Assembly (NCBI RefSeq): GCF_003865375.1
Contig: NZ_RQVS01000005.1
Span: 124,001-188,000, forward strand
From: Gulosibacter macacae
Lineage (GTDB): Bacteria; Actinomycetota; Actinomycetes; Actinomycetales; Microbacteriaceae
Direction of reading: 5' to 3'
DNA: 64,000 nucleotides
Of this stretch, positions 48,806 through 58,385 are shown one piece after another. The notes under the pieces are model-generated. The model was not told the origin of the DNA. It ran no database searches and saw only the letters and a program-made list of their open reading frames with translations. Position 1 is the stretch's first letter. Every line of letters begins with the position of its first letter. A program made the position numbers and the translations under genes.

Positions 48806-49320
48806 ACGAGCTCCTGTGAGGTGGATGCGGAAATGAGCGAGTCAATAGCGTCGAAGAGTTCACGGCGTTGCGCCGGATCGACAACGCGGAAGAACGAGTC
48901 AACGGGGAAATCGGGGGTGAGCTGCCAGCGCAGATTGATCAGGCCATCGCGCTCGACCGCACGGTCGATCGTGGCCTGGGCGCGGCCGACCGCAATGAGA
49001 TCGGCGGTGGGGATGAAAAACGCGCGCTCACCGGTAATACCGACGGCAATACCGCTCGGGTGAACTTCGAGGTCGGCGCGGCCGAGGAATCCCAGCGGCT
49101 TTACCGTGATGCGCTCAAGTGCCCGCTCAATCTCGGTGGTGGCGACGTAGTGAATGTCGTCGATCGCGAAGGTCGGTTCGCCGAGCCCGGCGGGGAGTGT
49201 CGCTGGCTCGGGCAGCGCATGCTGCTGGCGCTGACGGTGACGCCAACCGAGCCAGAGCAAGCCAATGAAGGTGCCGCAAATCGCGATGATGCAGAGTGAA
49301 ATCCAAAGCCAAGCCGGCAT
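48802..49320 (-). CDS. PH-like domain membrane protein of the pyr operon
   Basis: A 172-residue protein with one N-terminal membrane segment (about 3-25, [22 protein letters not shown]) followed by a basic stop (RHRQRQQH) and a cytoplasmic PH-like beta-barrel domain (about 48-160: [36 protein letters not shown]). A gene of this type is conserved between pyrC and carA in actinobacteria (Rv1382 in M. tuberculosis), but its function is unknown. Stop/start overlaps at both ends (TAATG with pyrC, ATGA with carA) show it belongs to the operon. Confidence 0.82.
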   Translation of the reverse strand: MPAWLWISLCIIAICGTFIGLLWLGWRHRQRQQHALPEPATLPAGLGEPTFAIDDIHYVATTEIERALERITVKPLGFLGRADLEVHPSGIAVGITGERAFFIPTADLIAVGRAQATIDRAVERDGLINLRWQLTPDFPVDSFFRVVDPAQRRELFDAIDSLISASTSQELV

Positions 49321-50672
49321 TACGCCACCTCTCCTGCGAGTCGCTGACGGCTGGCGCGAGCGATCGTGTCTTCATCAACGACGTCGCCGTCGCGCACGGT
49401 GGGCGTACCGCGATAGAGCGTGTAGCGCACCGAGCCCGGCAGCGTGAGCCCAAGATAGGGCGAGTTGGTCGACTTGCCAGCGAGATCGGCCTCGGTGAAG
49501 ACGCTCTCGGTCTCGGCGTCATAGAGCACGATGTTCGCGAGCGCACCGGCTTCGAGCGGGGTACCCGAGTCCGGGGCCGAACCGATGCGCGCGGGAGTCT
49601 CGCTGAGGACGCGGGCAACGCCACGCCAATCAAGCAGACCATTGGCGACCATTGTCGCGTGCACAATACGCAGCGCCGATTCGAGGCCGACCATGCCCAT
49701 CGAGGCGTGATCCCACTCGGTCTGCTTGCTATCGGCCGGGTGCGGAGCGTGATCGGTGCCGACAATGTCGATCGTGCCGTCGGCGAGCGCCTCGCGCAGC
49801 GCCGCAACGTCATCATCGGTGCGTAGCGGTGGGTTCACCTTGAAGCGTGCGTCGAAGCCGCGCACCTTTTCTTCGGTGAGCAGCAGGTGGTGCGGGGTGA
49901 CCTCGGCGGTGATGTCGATTCCGCGCGCCTTCGCCCAGCGCACCACATCCACCGAAGTGCGAGTCGAGAGGTGACACACGTGCACGCGCGACCCGGTCGC
50001 TTCAGCGAGCAGCGCATCCCGGGCAATGATCGAGGTCTCGGCAGTCTCCGGCCAGCCGCCGAGCCCGAGTTCAGCGCTGAGCGCGCCTTCGTTCATCTGG
50101 GCACCGACGGTGAGTGCCGGGTCTTGCGCGTGCTGAGCAACGACACCGCCAAAGGCCTTTGCGTACTCGAGCGCGCGACGCATGATGAGCGGATCGAACA
50201 CGCATTTGCCGTCGTCGGAGAACACGCGCACCCCGGCACGCGATGCTGCCATCGAACCGAGTTCGGCCATCTGCTCACCGTTCTGGCCGACAGTGACGGC
50301 ACCGATCGGATGCACATCGGCGTAGCCAGCCTCGCGACCGAGCGCCCACACGGCCTCGACCACACCGGCGGTGTCCATCACCGGCTGCGTGTTCGGCATG
50401 GCGAACACCGTCGTGAAGCCGCCCTTGGCGGCCGCGCGGGTGCCGGTGAGCACGGTCTCAGACGACTCGAACCCGGGCTCGCGCAGGTGCACGTGGAGGT
50501 CAACGAGACCGGGAAGCGCGATGAGCCCATCGGCGTCGATCACCTCGGCCCCCTCCGGCGCCTCAATCGACCCGGCATCGGCGATGCGGGTGATGCGGTC
50601 GCCCTCAATGAGCAGGTCTTGGGGCGCCTCGCCATAGGGGCGGGCGCCGCGGATGAGGATCGTGTCAGTCAC
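49320..50672 (-). CDS. pyrC: Dihydroorotase
   Basis: A 450-residue class I zinc dihydroorotase that closes carbamoyl aspartate to dihydroorotate. Metal ligands appear in LPGLVDLHVHLREPG (His-x-His), the later His in AQHAQDPAL and HVCHLSTRTS, and Asp in GTDHAPH. FAMPNTQPV is the family-specific loop. The GTG at 50672 directly abuts the pyrB stop (TAAGTG). The protein acts in the cytoplasm. Confidence 0.96.
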   Translation of the reverse strand: MTDTILIRGARPYGEAPQDLLIEGDRITRIADAGSIEAPEGAEVIDADGLIALPGLVDLHVHLREPGFESSETVLTGTRAAAKGGFTTVFAMPNTQPVMDTAGVVEAVWALGREAGYADVHPIGAVTVGQNGEQMAELGSMAASRAGVRVFSDDGKCVFDPLIMRRALEYAKAFGGVVAQHAQDPALTVGAQMNEGALSAELGLGGWPETAETSIIARDALLAEATGSRVHVCHLSTRTSVDVVRWAKARGIDITAEVTPHHLLLTEEKVRGFDARFKVNPPLRTDDDVAALREALADGTIDIVGTDHAPHPADSKQTEWDHASMGMVGLESALRIVHATMVANGLLDWRGVARVLSETPARIGSAPDSGTPLEAGALANIVLYDAETESVFTEADLAGKSTNSPYLGLTLPGSVRYTLYRGTPTVRDGDVVDEDTIARASRQRLAGEVA

Positions 50673-51623
50673 TTAGCGGCCTTCTTTCACACCGGAGCAG
50701 AGGAGGTAGAGTGCGGCCATGCGCACACTCACACCGTTCGCGACCTGCTCAAGCACGGTCGATTGCGGGGAGTCGGCGGCCGCCGAAGCGATCTCGAGAC
50801 CACGGTTCATCGGGCCCGGATGCATAATCGAGGTTGATTCCGGAAGCCCGCGGAAGCGAGCATCCGTAAGCCCCCACATCCGCGCGTACTCGCGAGTGTG
50901 CGGGAAGAACGAGTCGTGCATCCGCTCGGCCTGGATGCGGAGCATCATCACCGCATCCGGCCCTTCGGCAAGTGCCGCGTCAAGGTCGTAGCTCGTCTCG
51001 GCAGGCCAGCCATCGATGGCAGCGGGGAGGAGTGTCGGCGGACCGACGAGTGTGACACGAGCGCCGAGCGTCGTGAGCAACCACACGTTCGAGCGCGCTA
51101 CGCGTGAGTGCAGAATGTCGCCCACGATGACGATGTGCGCGCCATCGAGTCCTTTACCGCGCGAGGCGACCCCGTGCAGGCGCCGACGCAGCGTGAAGGC
51201 ATCGAGGAGCGCCTGAGTGGGGTGCTCGTGGCAACCGTCACCGGCATTGAGAATCGGCGCGTCAATCCAGCCGCGTTCGGCAAGCATTTGCGGGGCGCCG
51301 GTGGAGGGATGGCGAATGACCACCGCATCCGCGCCGATGGCGTGGAGCGTCTGGGCGGTGTCTTTGAGCGACTCCCCCTTCGAGACGCTCGACCCCTTCG
51401 CCGCGAAGTTGATCACATCGGCGCTCAGACGCTTCTCGGCCGCTTCAAATGAAATGCGGGTGCGGGTGGAGTCTTCGAAGAAGAGGTTGACGACGGTCAC
51501 GCCGCGCAGTGCCGGGAGTTTCTTGACCTCACGCTCCTGCGTTGCCGCCATGTCTTCGGCAGTGTCGAGGATGAGGATTGCTTCGTCACGCGACAGCGTC
51601 GAAGTTGACAGTAGATGCTTCAT
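50673..51623 (-). CDS. pyrB: Aspartate carbamoyltransferase catalytic subunit
   Basis: The 316-residue enzyme condenses aspartate with carbamoyl phosphate. The carbamoyl-phosphate site [13 protein letters not shown] (about 48-60), [13 protein letters not shown] with the 80s-loop Ser and Lys, [13 protein letters not shown] and the aspartate-binding HPGPMNRG are present. No pyrI regulatory gene follows, as usual in this phylum. ATG 51623 overlaps the pyrR stop (TAATG). Confidence 0.96.
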   Translation of the reverse strand: MKHLLSTSTLSRDEAILILDTAEDMAATQEREVKKLPALRGVTVVNLFFEDSTRTRISFEAAEKRLSADVINFAAKGSSVSKGESLKDTAQTLHAIGADAVVIRHPSTGAPQMLAERGWIDAPILNAGDGCHEHPTQALLDAFTLRRRLHGVASRGKGLDGAHIVIVGDILHSRVARSNVWLLTTLGARVTLVGPPTLLPAAIDGWPAETSYDLDAALAEGPDAVMMLRIQAERMHDSFFPHTREYARMWGLTDARFRGLPESTSIMHPGPMNRGLEIASAAADSPQSTVLEQVANGVSVRMAALYLLCSGVKEGR

Positions 51624-52189
51624 TACGCCTCCTCGCCATCGCGAATGATGACACGATCGTCGCCACCGTCGATCTCGCTGAGGAGCACGTCGATGCGCTC
51701 CGAGCGAGCACTCGGGAGGTTCTTGCCGACGAAGTCGGCACGGATGGGCAGCTCCCGGTGTCCGCGGTCGACGAGCACAGCAAGCTGCACCGCGCGCGGA
51801 CGGCCAAGGTCGCGGCAGGCATCGAGGGCTGCGCGAATCGTGCGGCCCGAGAACAGCACATCGTCGACGAGCACGACGACCTTGCCGTCGATGCCGCTGA
51901 GTGGAACCTCGGTGGGATGCGATTGCGTAAGTGGGCGCCGACGCAGGTCATCGCGGTACATCGTGATGTCGAGGGCCCCAACGAATGCTTCGGGGTCGAG
52001 GTCGTGACCTTCAAGACCCGCGATCTGCGCGATATTGCGCGCAATACGCCCGGCAAGCGGTACCCCGCGAGTAGGGATGCCGAGAACGACGAGATCGTCG
52101 GCTCCCTGGTTGACTTCGAGAATCTGATGCGAAATACGCATGAGGGCGCGCGATACGTCATCAGGCTGGAGCACAGTGCGCTCGGCCAT
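51623..52189 (-). CDS. pyrR: Pyrimidine operon RNA-binding regulator PyrR
   Basis: A 188-residue PyrR: an RNA-binding regulator with the fold and often weak activity of uracil phosphoribosyltransferase. The PRPP motif [20 protein letters not shown] (about 105-124), [10 protein letters not shown] and [11 protein letters not shown] are family hallmarks. ATG 52189 has AGGAGG seven bases upstream, inside a PyrR-type RNA hairpin, so it probably represses its own translation and that of the coupled pyr genes when UMP is high. Confidence 0.96.
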   Translation of the reverse strand: MAERTVLQPDDVSRALMRISHQILEVNQGADDLVVLGIPTRGVPLAGRIARNIAQIAGLEGHDLDPEAFVGALDITMYRDDLRRRPLTQSHPTEVPLSGIDGKVVVLVDDVLFSGRTIRAALDACRDLGRPRAVQLAVLVDRGHRELPIRADFVGKNLPSARSERIDVLLSEIDGGDDRVIIRDGEEA

Positions 52190-52254
52190 GAGACGACCTC
52201 CTTTCCCGCCTCGCCGGACGGAATTTAAAGGATGATCTGAACCTGTTCAGCCTA
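52190..52254 (-). promoter_or_regulatory. PyrR-binding leader hairpin and candidate -10 of the pyr operon
   Basis: The minus-strand RNA from 52232 to 52199 folds with outer stem UCCUUU/AAAGGA and inner stem UUCCG/CGGGAA around the loop UCCGGCGAGG. The loop fits the PyrR-binding consensus UCCNGNGAGG exactly. The AGGAGG SD of pyrR (52202-52197) overlaps the 3' arm, so bound PyrR would block translation start, as described for mycobacteria. A TAGGCT -10-like element is at 52254-52249, giving a leader of about 55-60 nt. No attenuator terminator is seen. Confidence 0.78.
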
Positions 52255-52336
52255 CCACCGGCACGGATGCCTCTCGGGACTAGGATGCTTCCGTCGCCTT
52301 TGCTCTCCACCTGCGGCACCGATCGAAAGGACCACC

Positions 52337-53320
52337 GTGAGCGGACTCGCTGCACTCCTCGATGACATTGCCGCCCTGGTCAAACTCACGGCCGCGAGCC
52401 TTGACGATGTCGCTGCTGCGGCCGGTCGCGCTGGCGCAAAGGCCGCCGGTGTCGTAATCGACGACGCTGCGGTGACGCCGCAGTATGTGCGCGATGTGGA
52501 GCCGAGCCGCGAGCTCCCGATCATCTGGAAGATCACCCGCGGTTCACTCATCAATAAGCTGCTCATCATTCTGCCTCTGCTGCTCTTGATCAGCTGGCTC
52601 GCGCCCTGGTTACTCCCCTTCATGCTCATGGCCGGCGGTTGTTATCTCGCGTTTGAAGGTGCTGAAAAGCTCTGGCACATGATGCGCCCTGGCGATCACG
52701 TGCCTGAACAAGCCGCGGTTGACCGTGGCCCCGAGGCCGAGAAGAAGGTCGTCAAGGGCGCAATCACCACTGACTTCATCCTGAGCATGGAGATCATGGT
52801 GATTGCGATGAATGAGATCGCGGCCGAGTCGATTCTCAACCGCGCGCTCATTCTCATCGTGGTGGCCATTGCCATCACCATCGCCGTCTACGGAGCCGTG
52901 GCGCTCATCGTGAAGATGGACGATGTGGGCCTCCACCTTGCTCAGAAGCCGAACGAGTTTGCCCAGCGCCTCGGCACCGGCATGGTGAAGGCGATGCCGG
53001 GGGTACTCGCGGTGATCTCGTTCGTAGGCATGATTGCGATGCTCTGGGTCGGTGGCCACATTCTGCTCGTGAACATTCACGAACTCGGTATCGCGCAGCC
53101 CTACGGTTGGGTGCACGAGTTGTCGCTCTGGGCGGCATCGTCGCCGTTTGCTGGCCCGGTGCTCGGCTGGCTCGTCGAAACCATCTGCTCGGCCATCTTT
53201 GGCTTCATCATCGGCACGATCATCATGGGCATCCTGCATGTGCTGCCATTCGGGAAGAAGCAGCAGGAGAACCCGCAGCTGCCCAAGCAGGATGCAGATG
53301 CGCCGACGAGTGCTCACTAG
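52337..53320 (+). CDS. DUF808 family inner membrane protein (YedI-like)
   Basis: A 327-residue membrane protein. The family start MSGLAALLDDIAALVKLTAASLDDVAAAAGRAGAKAAGVVIDDAAVTPQYV is unmistakable, followed by PIIWKITRGSLINKLLIILP and about six to seven membrane segments (roughly 72-105, 150-200, 225-250, 285-310). The function is unknown. The start is GTG 52337, after GAAAGGACCACC. It is divergent from pyrR, and the 82 bp between its start and the pyr leader contain no clear promoter. A perfect hairpin follows it. Confidence 0.9.
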   Translation: MSGLAALLDDIAALVKLTAASLDDVAAAAGRAGAKAAGVVIDDAAVTPQYVRDVEPSRELPIIWKITRGSLINKLLIILPLLLLISWLAPWLLPFMLMAGGCYLAFEGAEKLWHMMRPGDHVPEQAAVDRGPEAEKKVVKGAITTDFILSMEIMVIAMNEIAAESILNRALILIVVAIAITIAVYGAVALIVKMDDVGLHLAQKPNEFAQRLGTGMVKAMPGVLAVISFVGMIAMLWVGGHILLVNIHELGIAQPYGWVHELSLWAASSPFAGPVLGWLVETICSAIFGFIIGTIIMGILHVLPFGKKQQENPQLPKQDADAPTSAH

Positions 53321-53340
53321 CTACGCGTCCTGAGGACATG

Positions 53341-53389
53341 CCAATGGGGTGGGGCCCGAAGCAACTTGCTTCGGGCCCCACCCCATTGG
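53341..53389. terminator. Bidirectional terminator between DUF808 gene and nusB
   Basis: A perfect 22-bp inverted repeat (53341-53362 and 53368-53389; the arm begins CCAATGGGGTGGGGCCCG) with a 5-nt loop AACTT. It lies 20 bp after the DUF808 stop and 7 bp from the nusB stop and can serve both convergent genes. Confidence 0.9.
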
Positions 53390-53396
53390 CCGACGG

Positions 53397-53804
53397 TTAG
53401 CGCTCTGCGATGCGCCCCAGCACGCCGTTCACGAACCGTGCCGAGTCATCGGTCGAGTACTGCTTCGCTGATTCGACCGCCTCGTTGATGACCACGCCTA
53501 CGGGAACCTCGGCGTTGTACTTGAGTTCCCACACGCCGATGCGCAGGATCGCGCGGTCGATGCGGGGCATCCGGTCGATTGTCCAATCGCGCGAGGCCGA
53601 CTCAATGGCTTCATCGATCTCGATGGCGTGCTCGTCAACACCGAGCACGATCTCGCGCGCGTAGCGCCACGAACTCTCGCGGTCGGGCTCGTCGAGGGCC
53701 CGCATTTGTTCCTCGGCGATGACATCGCTGAGGGGACGATCAATGAGCTCGGCTGCGTAAAGCATGTCGAGCGCGCGCTTGCGCGCCTTGGTACGTGCGC
53801 TCAC
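53397..53804 (-). CDS. nusB: Transcription antitermination factor NusB
   Basis: The 135-residue all-helical protein binds boxA of rRNA leaders with NusE and supports antitermination. It has the typical start SARTKARKRALDMLYAAEL, the middle RMPRIDRAILRIGVWEL and the end VVINEAVESAKQYSTDDSARFVNGVLGRI. GTG 53804 overlaps the efp stop by one base (TAGTG). Confidence 0.96.
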   Translation of the reverse strand: MSARTKARKRALDMLYAAELIDRPLSDVIAEEQMRALDEPDRESSWRYAREIVLGVDEHAIEIDEAIESASRDWTIDRMPRIDRAILRIGVWELKYNAEVPVGVVINEAVESAKQYSTDDSARFVNGVLGRIAER

Positions 53805-54367
53805 TAGTCGTTCACGCGACCGAGGTAGTCGCCGGTGCGCGTATCAACCTTGACGCGGGTGCCCTGGTTCACGAACAGCGGCACCTGAATCTCGGCACCG
53901 GTCTCGACGGTTGCGGGCTTCGTGCCAGCGTTCGAGCGGTCGCCCTGCAGGCCCGGCTCGGTGTAGGTGATCTCGAGCACGACCGAGGCCGGCATTTCGA
54001 TGTAGAGCGGCTCGCCCTGGTACATCGCGATCTGCACTTCCTGCTGCTCGAGGAGGTACTTGGCGGCATCGCCGACGACCGTGGCCGGAACATTGAGCTG
54101 GTCGTAGTCGCGCTGGTCCATGAAGACGAACGAGTCGCCATCCTGGTAGAGGTACTGGTAGTCGCGGCGGTCAACCGTGGCGGTCTCGATCTTCGCACCC
54201 GCGTTGAAGGTGCGGTCAACGGTCTTACCGCTAACAACGTTCTTCAGCTTGGTACGCACGAAGGCGCCACCCTTGCCGGGCTTGACGTGCTGGAACTCGA
54301 TCGTCTGCCAGAGCTGGCCTTCGATGATGAGGACGAGTCCGTTCTTGATGTCGGCGGTGGTTGCCAT
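53804..54367 (-). CDS. efp: Elongation factor P
   Basis: The 187-residue factor relieves ribosome stalling at polyproline. It has the KOW-like domain I, OB domains II and III, and the signature-like end [47 protein letters not shown]. The tip loop VKPGKGGAF carries Lys32, the position modified in other bacteria; here the loop is PGKGG, close to but not the palindromic PGKGP of the group that works unmodified. The 120-bp gap upstream, before aroB, shows no clear element. Confidence 0.96.
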   Translation of the reverse strand: MATTADIKNGLVLIIEGQLWQTIEFQHVKPGKGGAFVRTKLKNVVSGKTVDRTFNAGAKIETATVDRRDYQYLYQDGDSFVFMDQRDYDQLNVPATVVGDAAKYLLEQQEVQIAMYQGEPLYIEMPASVVLEITYTEPGLQGDRSNAGTKPATVETGAEIQVPLFVNQGTRVKVDTRTGDYLGRVND

Positions 54368-54487
54368 GAAAATTCCTTAGTTCGAATTGCGCGACCGGCC
54401 GGGCCGCAGCGAAAGTCAACGCTCTACCTTAGCGCGCAGGCGCCAGTGCACATGGGAGTTGCACTCAGTTGTTGCCCTCGGTTGGAC

Positions 54488-55603
54488 CTACGACGCGATC
54501 TCTTGGTAGGCGGCAAAGAGCACCGATTCATCCGGTGCGTTCATGATCGTCGGCTGACCGATGCCGTCGAGTACGACGAAGCGCATGAGCTTGCCCCGAG
54601 ACTTCTTATCGCGCGCCATCACGCTGAGGAGCGTCGGCCAGCGGCCAGCAGGGTAGCTCGTCGGCAGGCCCAAAAGCTCAAGTACCCGCTTGTGGCGGTC
54701 AGCGTCGGCATCACTGAGGCGGCCCGACAGGCGCGCCAGTTCAGCGGCGTAGGCCATGCCAACCGCGACTGCGGCACCGTGGCGCCACTGGTAGCGCTCG
54801 CCGTGTTCGATCGCGTGGCCGAGCGTGTGCCCGTAGTTGAGCATCTCGCGGCCGCCCTGCTCGGTGAGGTCGTTCGACGTCACCTCAAGCTTGTGGGCAA
54901 TCGCAAGTTCGAGGATGCGGCGGAACTCGTCACTTGCCGGGTTCGTCGCCCGTTCGGGGTCAGCATCGATGAGATCAAGGATCTCGGGCTCGGCGATGAA
55001 ACCGATCTTCACTGCTTCGGCGAAGCCGGTGACGAGTTCGTTGCGCGGCAGCGACTCGAGCACATCGAGGTCGCAGATCACGCCGGCCGGCAAGTGGAAC
55101 GCGCCCACGAGGTTCTTGCCCTCGTTCGTGTTGATGCCGGTCTTGCCACCCACGGCAGCGTCAGCCATGGCGAGCACCGTCGTCGGCACGTGCACGACCT
55201 TGACACCGCGAAGCCAGGATGCGGCAACCCAGCCACCGAGGTCGGTGGCCGCTCCCCCGCCGATTGCGACGAGGACGTCAGTGCGGGTGAAGTCACTCTG
55301 GCCGAGAATCTGCCAGAGGAACTCGGCGACCTCGATGCGCTTGCCTGATTCTGCATCCGGAATTTCGGCGAGGAGCGCACGACGGTAGGTACTGCTGAGT
55401 CGCAGGTGCACGTCTTCGGCGATCTCGCGCAGGGTCGGCTGGTGCACGATGAGCACCTGCTCAACCTTGTCGCCGACAAGCTCAGGAAGGAGCGTTTCAA
55501 GGCGGTTGATCAGGCCGCGCCCCACGAGCACGGGGCCGTGCTCTCCAGCGCTGCGGAGCTCCGTGACCCCATCCTGCCCAGAAATCGAACTCGAATTCGT
55601 CAC
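54488..55603 (-). CDS. aroB: 3-Dehydroquinate synthase
   Basis: The 371-residue enzyme converts DAHP to 3-dehydroquinate, step two of the shikimate pathway. NAD-binding IGGGAATDLGGWVAASWLRGV, TTVLAMADAAVGGKTGIN and the metal-binding residues in EAVKIG and LNYGHTLGHAIE are present. GTG 55603 overlaps the aroK stop (GTGA), so aroC-aroK-aroB are translationally coupled. The first 12 residues ([12 protein letters not shown]) are not conserved. Confidence 0.96.
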   Translation of the reverse strand: MTNSSSISGQDGVTELRSAGEHGPVLVGRGLINRLETLLPELVGDKVEQVLIVHQPTLREIAEDVHLRLSSTYRRALLAEIPDAESGKRIEVAEFLWQILGQSDFTRTDVLVAIGGGAATDLGGWVAASWLRGVKVVHVPTTVLAMADAAVGGKTGINTNEGKNLVGAFHLPAGVICDLDVLESLPRNELVTGFAEAVKIGFIAEPEILDLIDADPERATNPASDEFRRILELAIAHKLEVTSNDLTEQGGREMLNYGHTLGHAIEHGERYQWRHGAAVAVGMAYAAELARLSGRLSDADADRHKRVLELLGLPTSYPAGRWPTLLSVMARDKKSRGKLMRFVVLDGIGQPTIMNAPDESVLFAAYQEIAS

Positions 55604-56172
55604 TGCTCTGCAGTCTCCTCTACTTCGGGTGTGTCGTGCGTTTCGTCGTCGCCTTGGTCGCGGGTGACCAGTGGCGAATTCGTGCGCTTGAGATAGCGAC
55701 GCACATCATTTACGACCTGCCACATGGGGCGAAAACTCGTGTCAACAGTCAGGTCGGCGAGTCGGTCGTAGATTGGCTTGCGCGTTTCATAGGTCGCGAT
55801 CCAACTGTCGATGCCGCTGAGCAATGGCCGGTTAGTTCGACCGGTGATACGTTCCTCAATCGCTGCGGGCGAGGCGACCAGCAGAATCACCGTGTGCTCG
55901 TCGCGTTCGAGATCACGCTGCGTGTCGGCGTCAAGAATCGCGCCGCCGCCGAGTGACACGACTTCGTAGTCGCGGAGGGCCGCGGCGACGATCTCGCGTT
56001 CGAGTCGACGAAATTCCGGTTCGCCCTCGCGCGGAATGAACTCGTGAATCGCACCGTGATCGCGACTAAACAGCTTGTCGGTATCGGCGTAACTGCTCTT
56101 AAGGCGCTGGGCAATACGTTTGCCCGCGCGTGATTTACCGGCCGCGGGCGGGCCGATGAAGACGAGACTCAT
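55600..56172 (-). CDS. aroK: Shikimate kinase
   Basis: The 190-residue kinase phosphorylates shikimate. The P-loop [15 protein letters not shown] is at about 7-21, the substrate Asp pair is in [22 protein letters not shown] carries the Gly-rich motif and GRTNRPLL the lid Arg. ATG 56172 overlaps the aroC stop (ATGA); a GTG three codons upstream is less likely. An acidic tail of about 25 residues extends the C-terminus. Confidence 0.94.
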   Translation of the reverse strand: MSLVFIGPPAAGKSRAGKRIAQRLKSSYADTDKLFSRDHGAIHEFIPREGEPEFRRLEREIVAAALRDYEVVSLGGGAILDADTQRDLERDEHTVILLVASPAAIEERITGRTNRPLLSGIDSWIATYETRKPIYDRLADLTVDTSFRPMWQVVNDVRRYLKRTNSPLVTRDQGDDETHDTPEVEETAEQ

Positions 56173-57437
56173 ACTCGCCACTCGCTCAGCGAATCACCCA
56201 TGGGCGTGTCGTCGATCTCACCGTCGATGCTCGCGGCATCGATGATCTCGGCGCTCGTGCGCAGGTGCGCGGGAATTGCGGCGAGGTAGTTGTCAATGTT
56301 GCGGCGCACCTCGTTCAGCGAATCGCCGCCAAACTTTTCGAGCACGGCGTCGGCGAGCACGAGCGCGACCATCGCTTCGGCGACAACACCGGATGCGGGC
56401 ACCGCGCAAACGTCCGAGCGCTGGTGGTGTGCGGTCGCGTTCTCGCCAGTGTTCACATCGACCGTATGCAACGCGCGGGGCACGGTCGCGATGGGCTTCA
56501 TCGCGGCGCGCACGCGCAGTACGGTGCCGGTGGTCATACCACCCTCAATGCCACCGGCGCGGTCCGAGGCGCGGTGGATGACCCCGTCAACCGAATAGAG
56601 CGGGTCGTGTGCGGTGGAGCCGGGCCGACGCGAAGTCTCAAAACCGTCGCCGACCTCGACTCCCTTGATCGCTTGGATTCCCATGAGGGCACCCGCGAGG
56701 CGCGAGTCGAGACGACGGTCCCAGTGAACGTAGGAGCCGAGCCCGGGCGGGAGACCATACACGAGCGTCTCGGTGACGCCACCGATGGTGTCGCCGGCGT
56801 GACGCGTTTCGTCAATTGCCTCAACCATGCGCGCGGAGGTCTCAGCATCGAAGCAGCGCACCGGGTCGGCGTCGATTGCGTCGACGTTCTCGGGCACGGG
56901 CCACGCGGCAGTTTCGGGCACCGCCACGGTGCCGATGGCGATGGTGTGGCTGATCGTGCCAATGCCGAGTTCAGCGAGGAACCGCTTGGCCACGGCGCCG
57001 AGGGCGACCCGAGCCGCGGTCTCGCGGGCGCTCGCACGCTCAAGCGCCGGACGCGACTCGGTAAACCCGTACTTCTGCATCCCGATCAGGTCGGCATGCC
57101 CCGGGCGCGGACGTGTGAGCGGCGTACCGCGGCCGGTCTCGAACACCGCCTCATCAACCGGTTCGGGCGACATGACCTCGGTCCACTTCGGCCACTCGGT
57201 GTTCTCGATGCGGATGCCAATCGGCGAGCCGATGGTGAAACCGTGACGCGCCCCCGATGACAGCGTGAGCTGGTCCTGCTCGAACTTCATCCGCCCACCG
57301 CGGCCATAGCCGAGCTTGCGACGTGCGAGGTCAGTACGCACGTCGTCGAGGGAGATGGGGATGCCCGCGGGCATCCCTTCAAGGATTGCGAGAAGTTCGG
57401 GGCCGTGAGATTCCCCGGCAGTGAGCCAACGAAGCAT
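56169..57437 (-). CDS. aroC: Chorismate synthase
   Basis: The 422-residue FMN-dependent enzyme makes chorismate from EPSP. Signatures are [21 protein letters not shown] at the N-terminus, [35 protein letters not shown] and the C-terminal [23 protein letters not shown] 57437 begins the typical [13 protein letters not shown]. It is 12 bp after aroE and coupled to aroK. The EPSP synthase and early pathway genes are elsewhere. Confidence 0.97.
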   Translation of the reverse strand: MLRWLTAGESHGPELLAILEGMPAGIPISLDDVRTDLARRKLGYGRGGRMKFEQDQLTLSSGARHGFTIGSPIGIRIENTEWPKWTEVMSPEPVDEAVFETGRGTPLTRPRPGHADLIGMQKYGFTESRPALERASARETAARVALGAVAKRFLAELGIGTISHTIAIGTVAVPETAAWPVPENVDAIDADPVRCFDAETSARMVEAIDETRHAGDTIGGVTETLVYGLPPGLGSYVHWDRRLDSRLAGALMGIQAIKGVEVGDGFETSRRPGSTAHDPLYSVDGVIHRASDRAGGIEGGMTTGTVLRVRAAMKPIATVPRALHTVDVNTGENATAHHQRSDVCAVPASGVVAEAMVALVLADAVLEKFGGDSLNEVRRNIDNYLAAIPAHLRTSAEIIDAASIDGEIDDTPMGDSLSEWRV

Positions 57438-57449
57438 TAGCCCATCATC

Positions 57450-58385
57450 TCATGCGGTCGGCAGGCCCACCGCCGCGCGCATGGCCTTGAAGGTGAACTC
57501 CTCGTTCGGAAGTGGCGTTTCTGCCGAGTATCCCGAGAAGAGTCGCACCTGCACGAGCGCCTGGTGGGCGAGCATCTGTAGCCCCGCAGTTACCTTGCCT
57601 CCGGCTGCGGTCCAGACGTCAGCAAGCGGCGTCGGCCACGGATCGTAAGCGGCAGAGAACAGCGCCACACCAGGGACGAGTGCCTGGTCGACACCCGCGA
57701 CCTCAGCGAATCCCTCGGGAATCGTGTCGATTACGAGCGAGGTACCGGATGCGAGCTGCCAGGTTGCGAGATCGGCAACCTCAATTGCCAGCCCCGGCAC
57801 CGCGGCGAACCGCTCGGCCACCTCAGTTGCGGCTTCGGGGCGTCGGGCCAGAATGCGGATGCGGTCAGCACCGAGCCGGTGCGCCGCCGCGATTGCTGAC
57901 GAGGCCGTGCCACCGGCGCCGAGCACATCGACCGGACCATCGAGGGCCGTGACCTCAACTTCGGCGAGGGCACCGATGATTCCGGCGATGTCAGTGTTTT
58001 CGGCGTGCTTCTTCGACGACGAATCGAGTGACTCGAACACGAGCGTGTTCGCAGCTCCGGTGAGCTGTGCATCCGCCGAAGCGGTGTCGGCCCAAGCGAG
58101 CGCCTCGGCCTTGAGCGGTGCGGTCACCGAGAATCCTCGCCAGCCGTGGCCGCGCGCGTCAAGATTTGCGGCGAGCTGGCCCGCCGGGATGCGCCAGCGG
58201 TGATAGTCCCACTCAAGGCCACGGTCGCGATAAGCCGCGATGTGAAGCTCGGGCGACTTGGAATGCTCAATTGGATCGCCAAGCACGGCGAGCCGTGCGG
58301 AACCAACGCCCTGGGGCGGCTCCTGTTCGAATGCGCCAACGGGAACAACGGGCGCGGGCCGCTCGGGCCACTGCTGCTTAGCCAA
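57450..58385 (-). CDS. aroE: Shikimate dehydrogenase (NADP)
   Basis: The 311-residue enzyme reduces 3-dehydroshikimate. It has ARLAVLGDPIEHSKSPELHIAAY (shikimate-binding SxS), FSVTAPLKAEAL with the catalytic Lys, ENTDIAGI with the catalytic Asp, DVLGAGGTASSAIAAAH for NADP, and DTIPEGF. No ATG exists near the start. TTG 58385 has GGAG four bases upstream and lies within the end of mltG (8-bp overlap); it leaves a variable leader of about 33 residues. A GTG just before LGDPIEHS would be too short. The start is therefore uncertain. Confidence 0.9.
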   Translation of the reverse strand: MAKQQWPERPAPVVPVGAFEQEPPQGVGSARLAVLGDPIEHSKSPELHIAAYRDRGLEWDYHRWRIPAGQLAANLDARGHGWRGFSVTAPLKAEALAWADTASADAQLTGAANTLVFESLDSSSKKHAENTDIAGIIGALAEVEVTALDGPVDVLGAGGTASSAIAAAHRLGADRIRILARRPEAATEVAERFAAVPGLAIEVADLATWQLASGTSLVIDTIPEGFAEVAGVDQALVPGVALFSAAYDPWPTPLADVWTAAGGKVTAGLQMLAHQALVQVRLFSGYSAETPLPNEEFTFKAMRAAVGLPTA

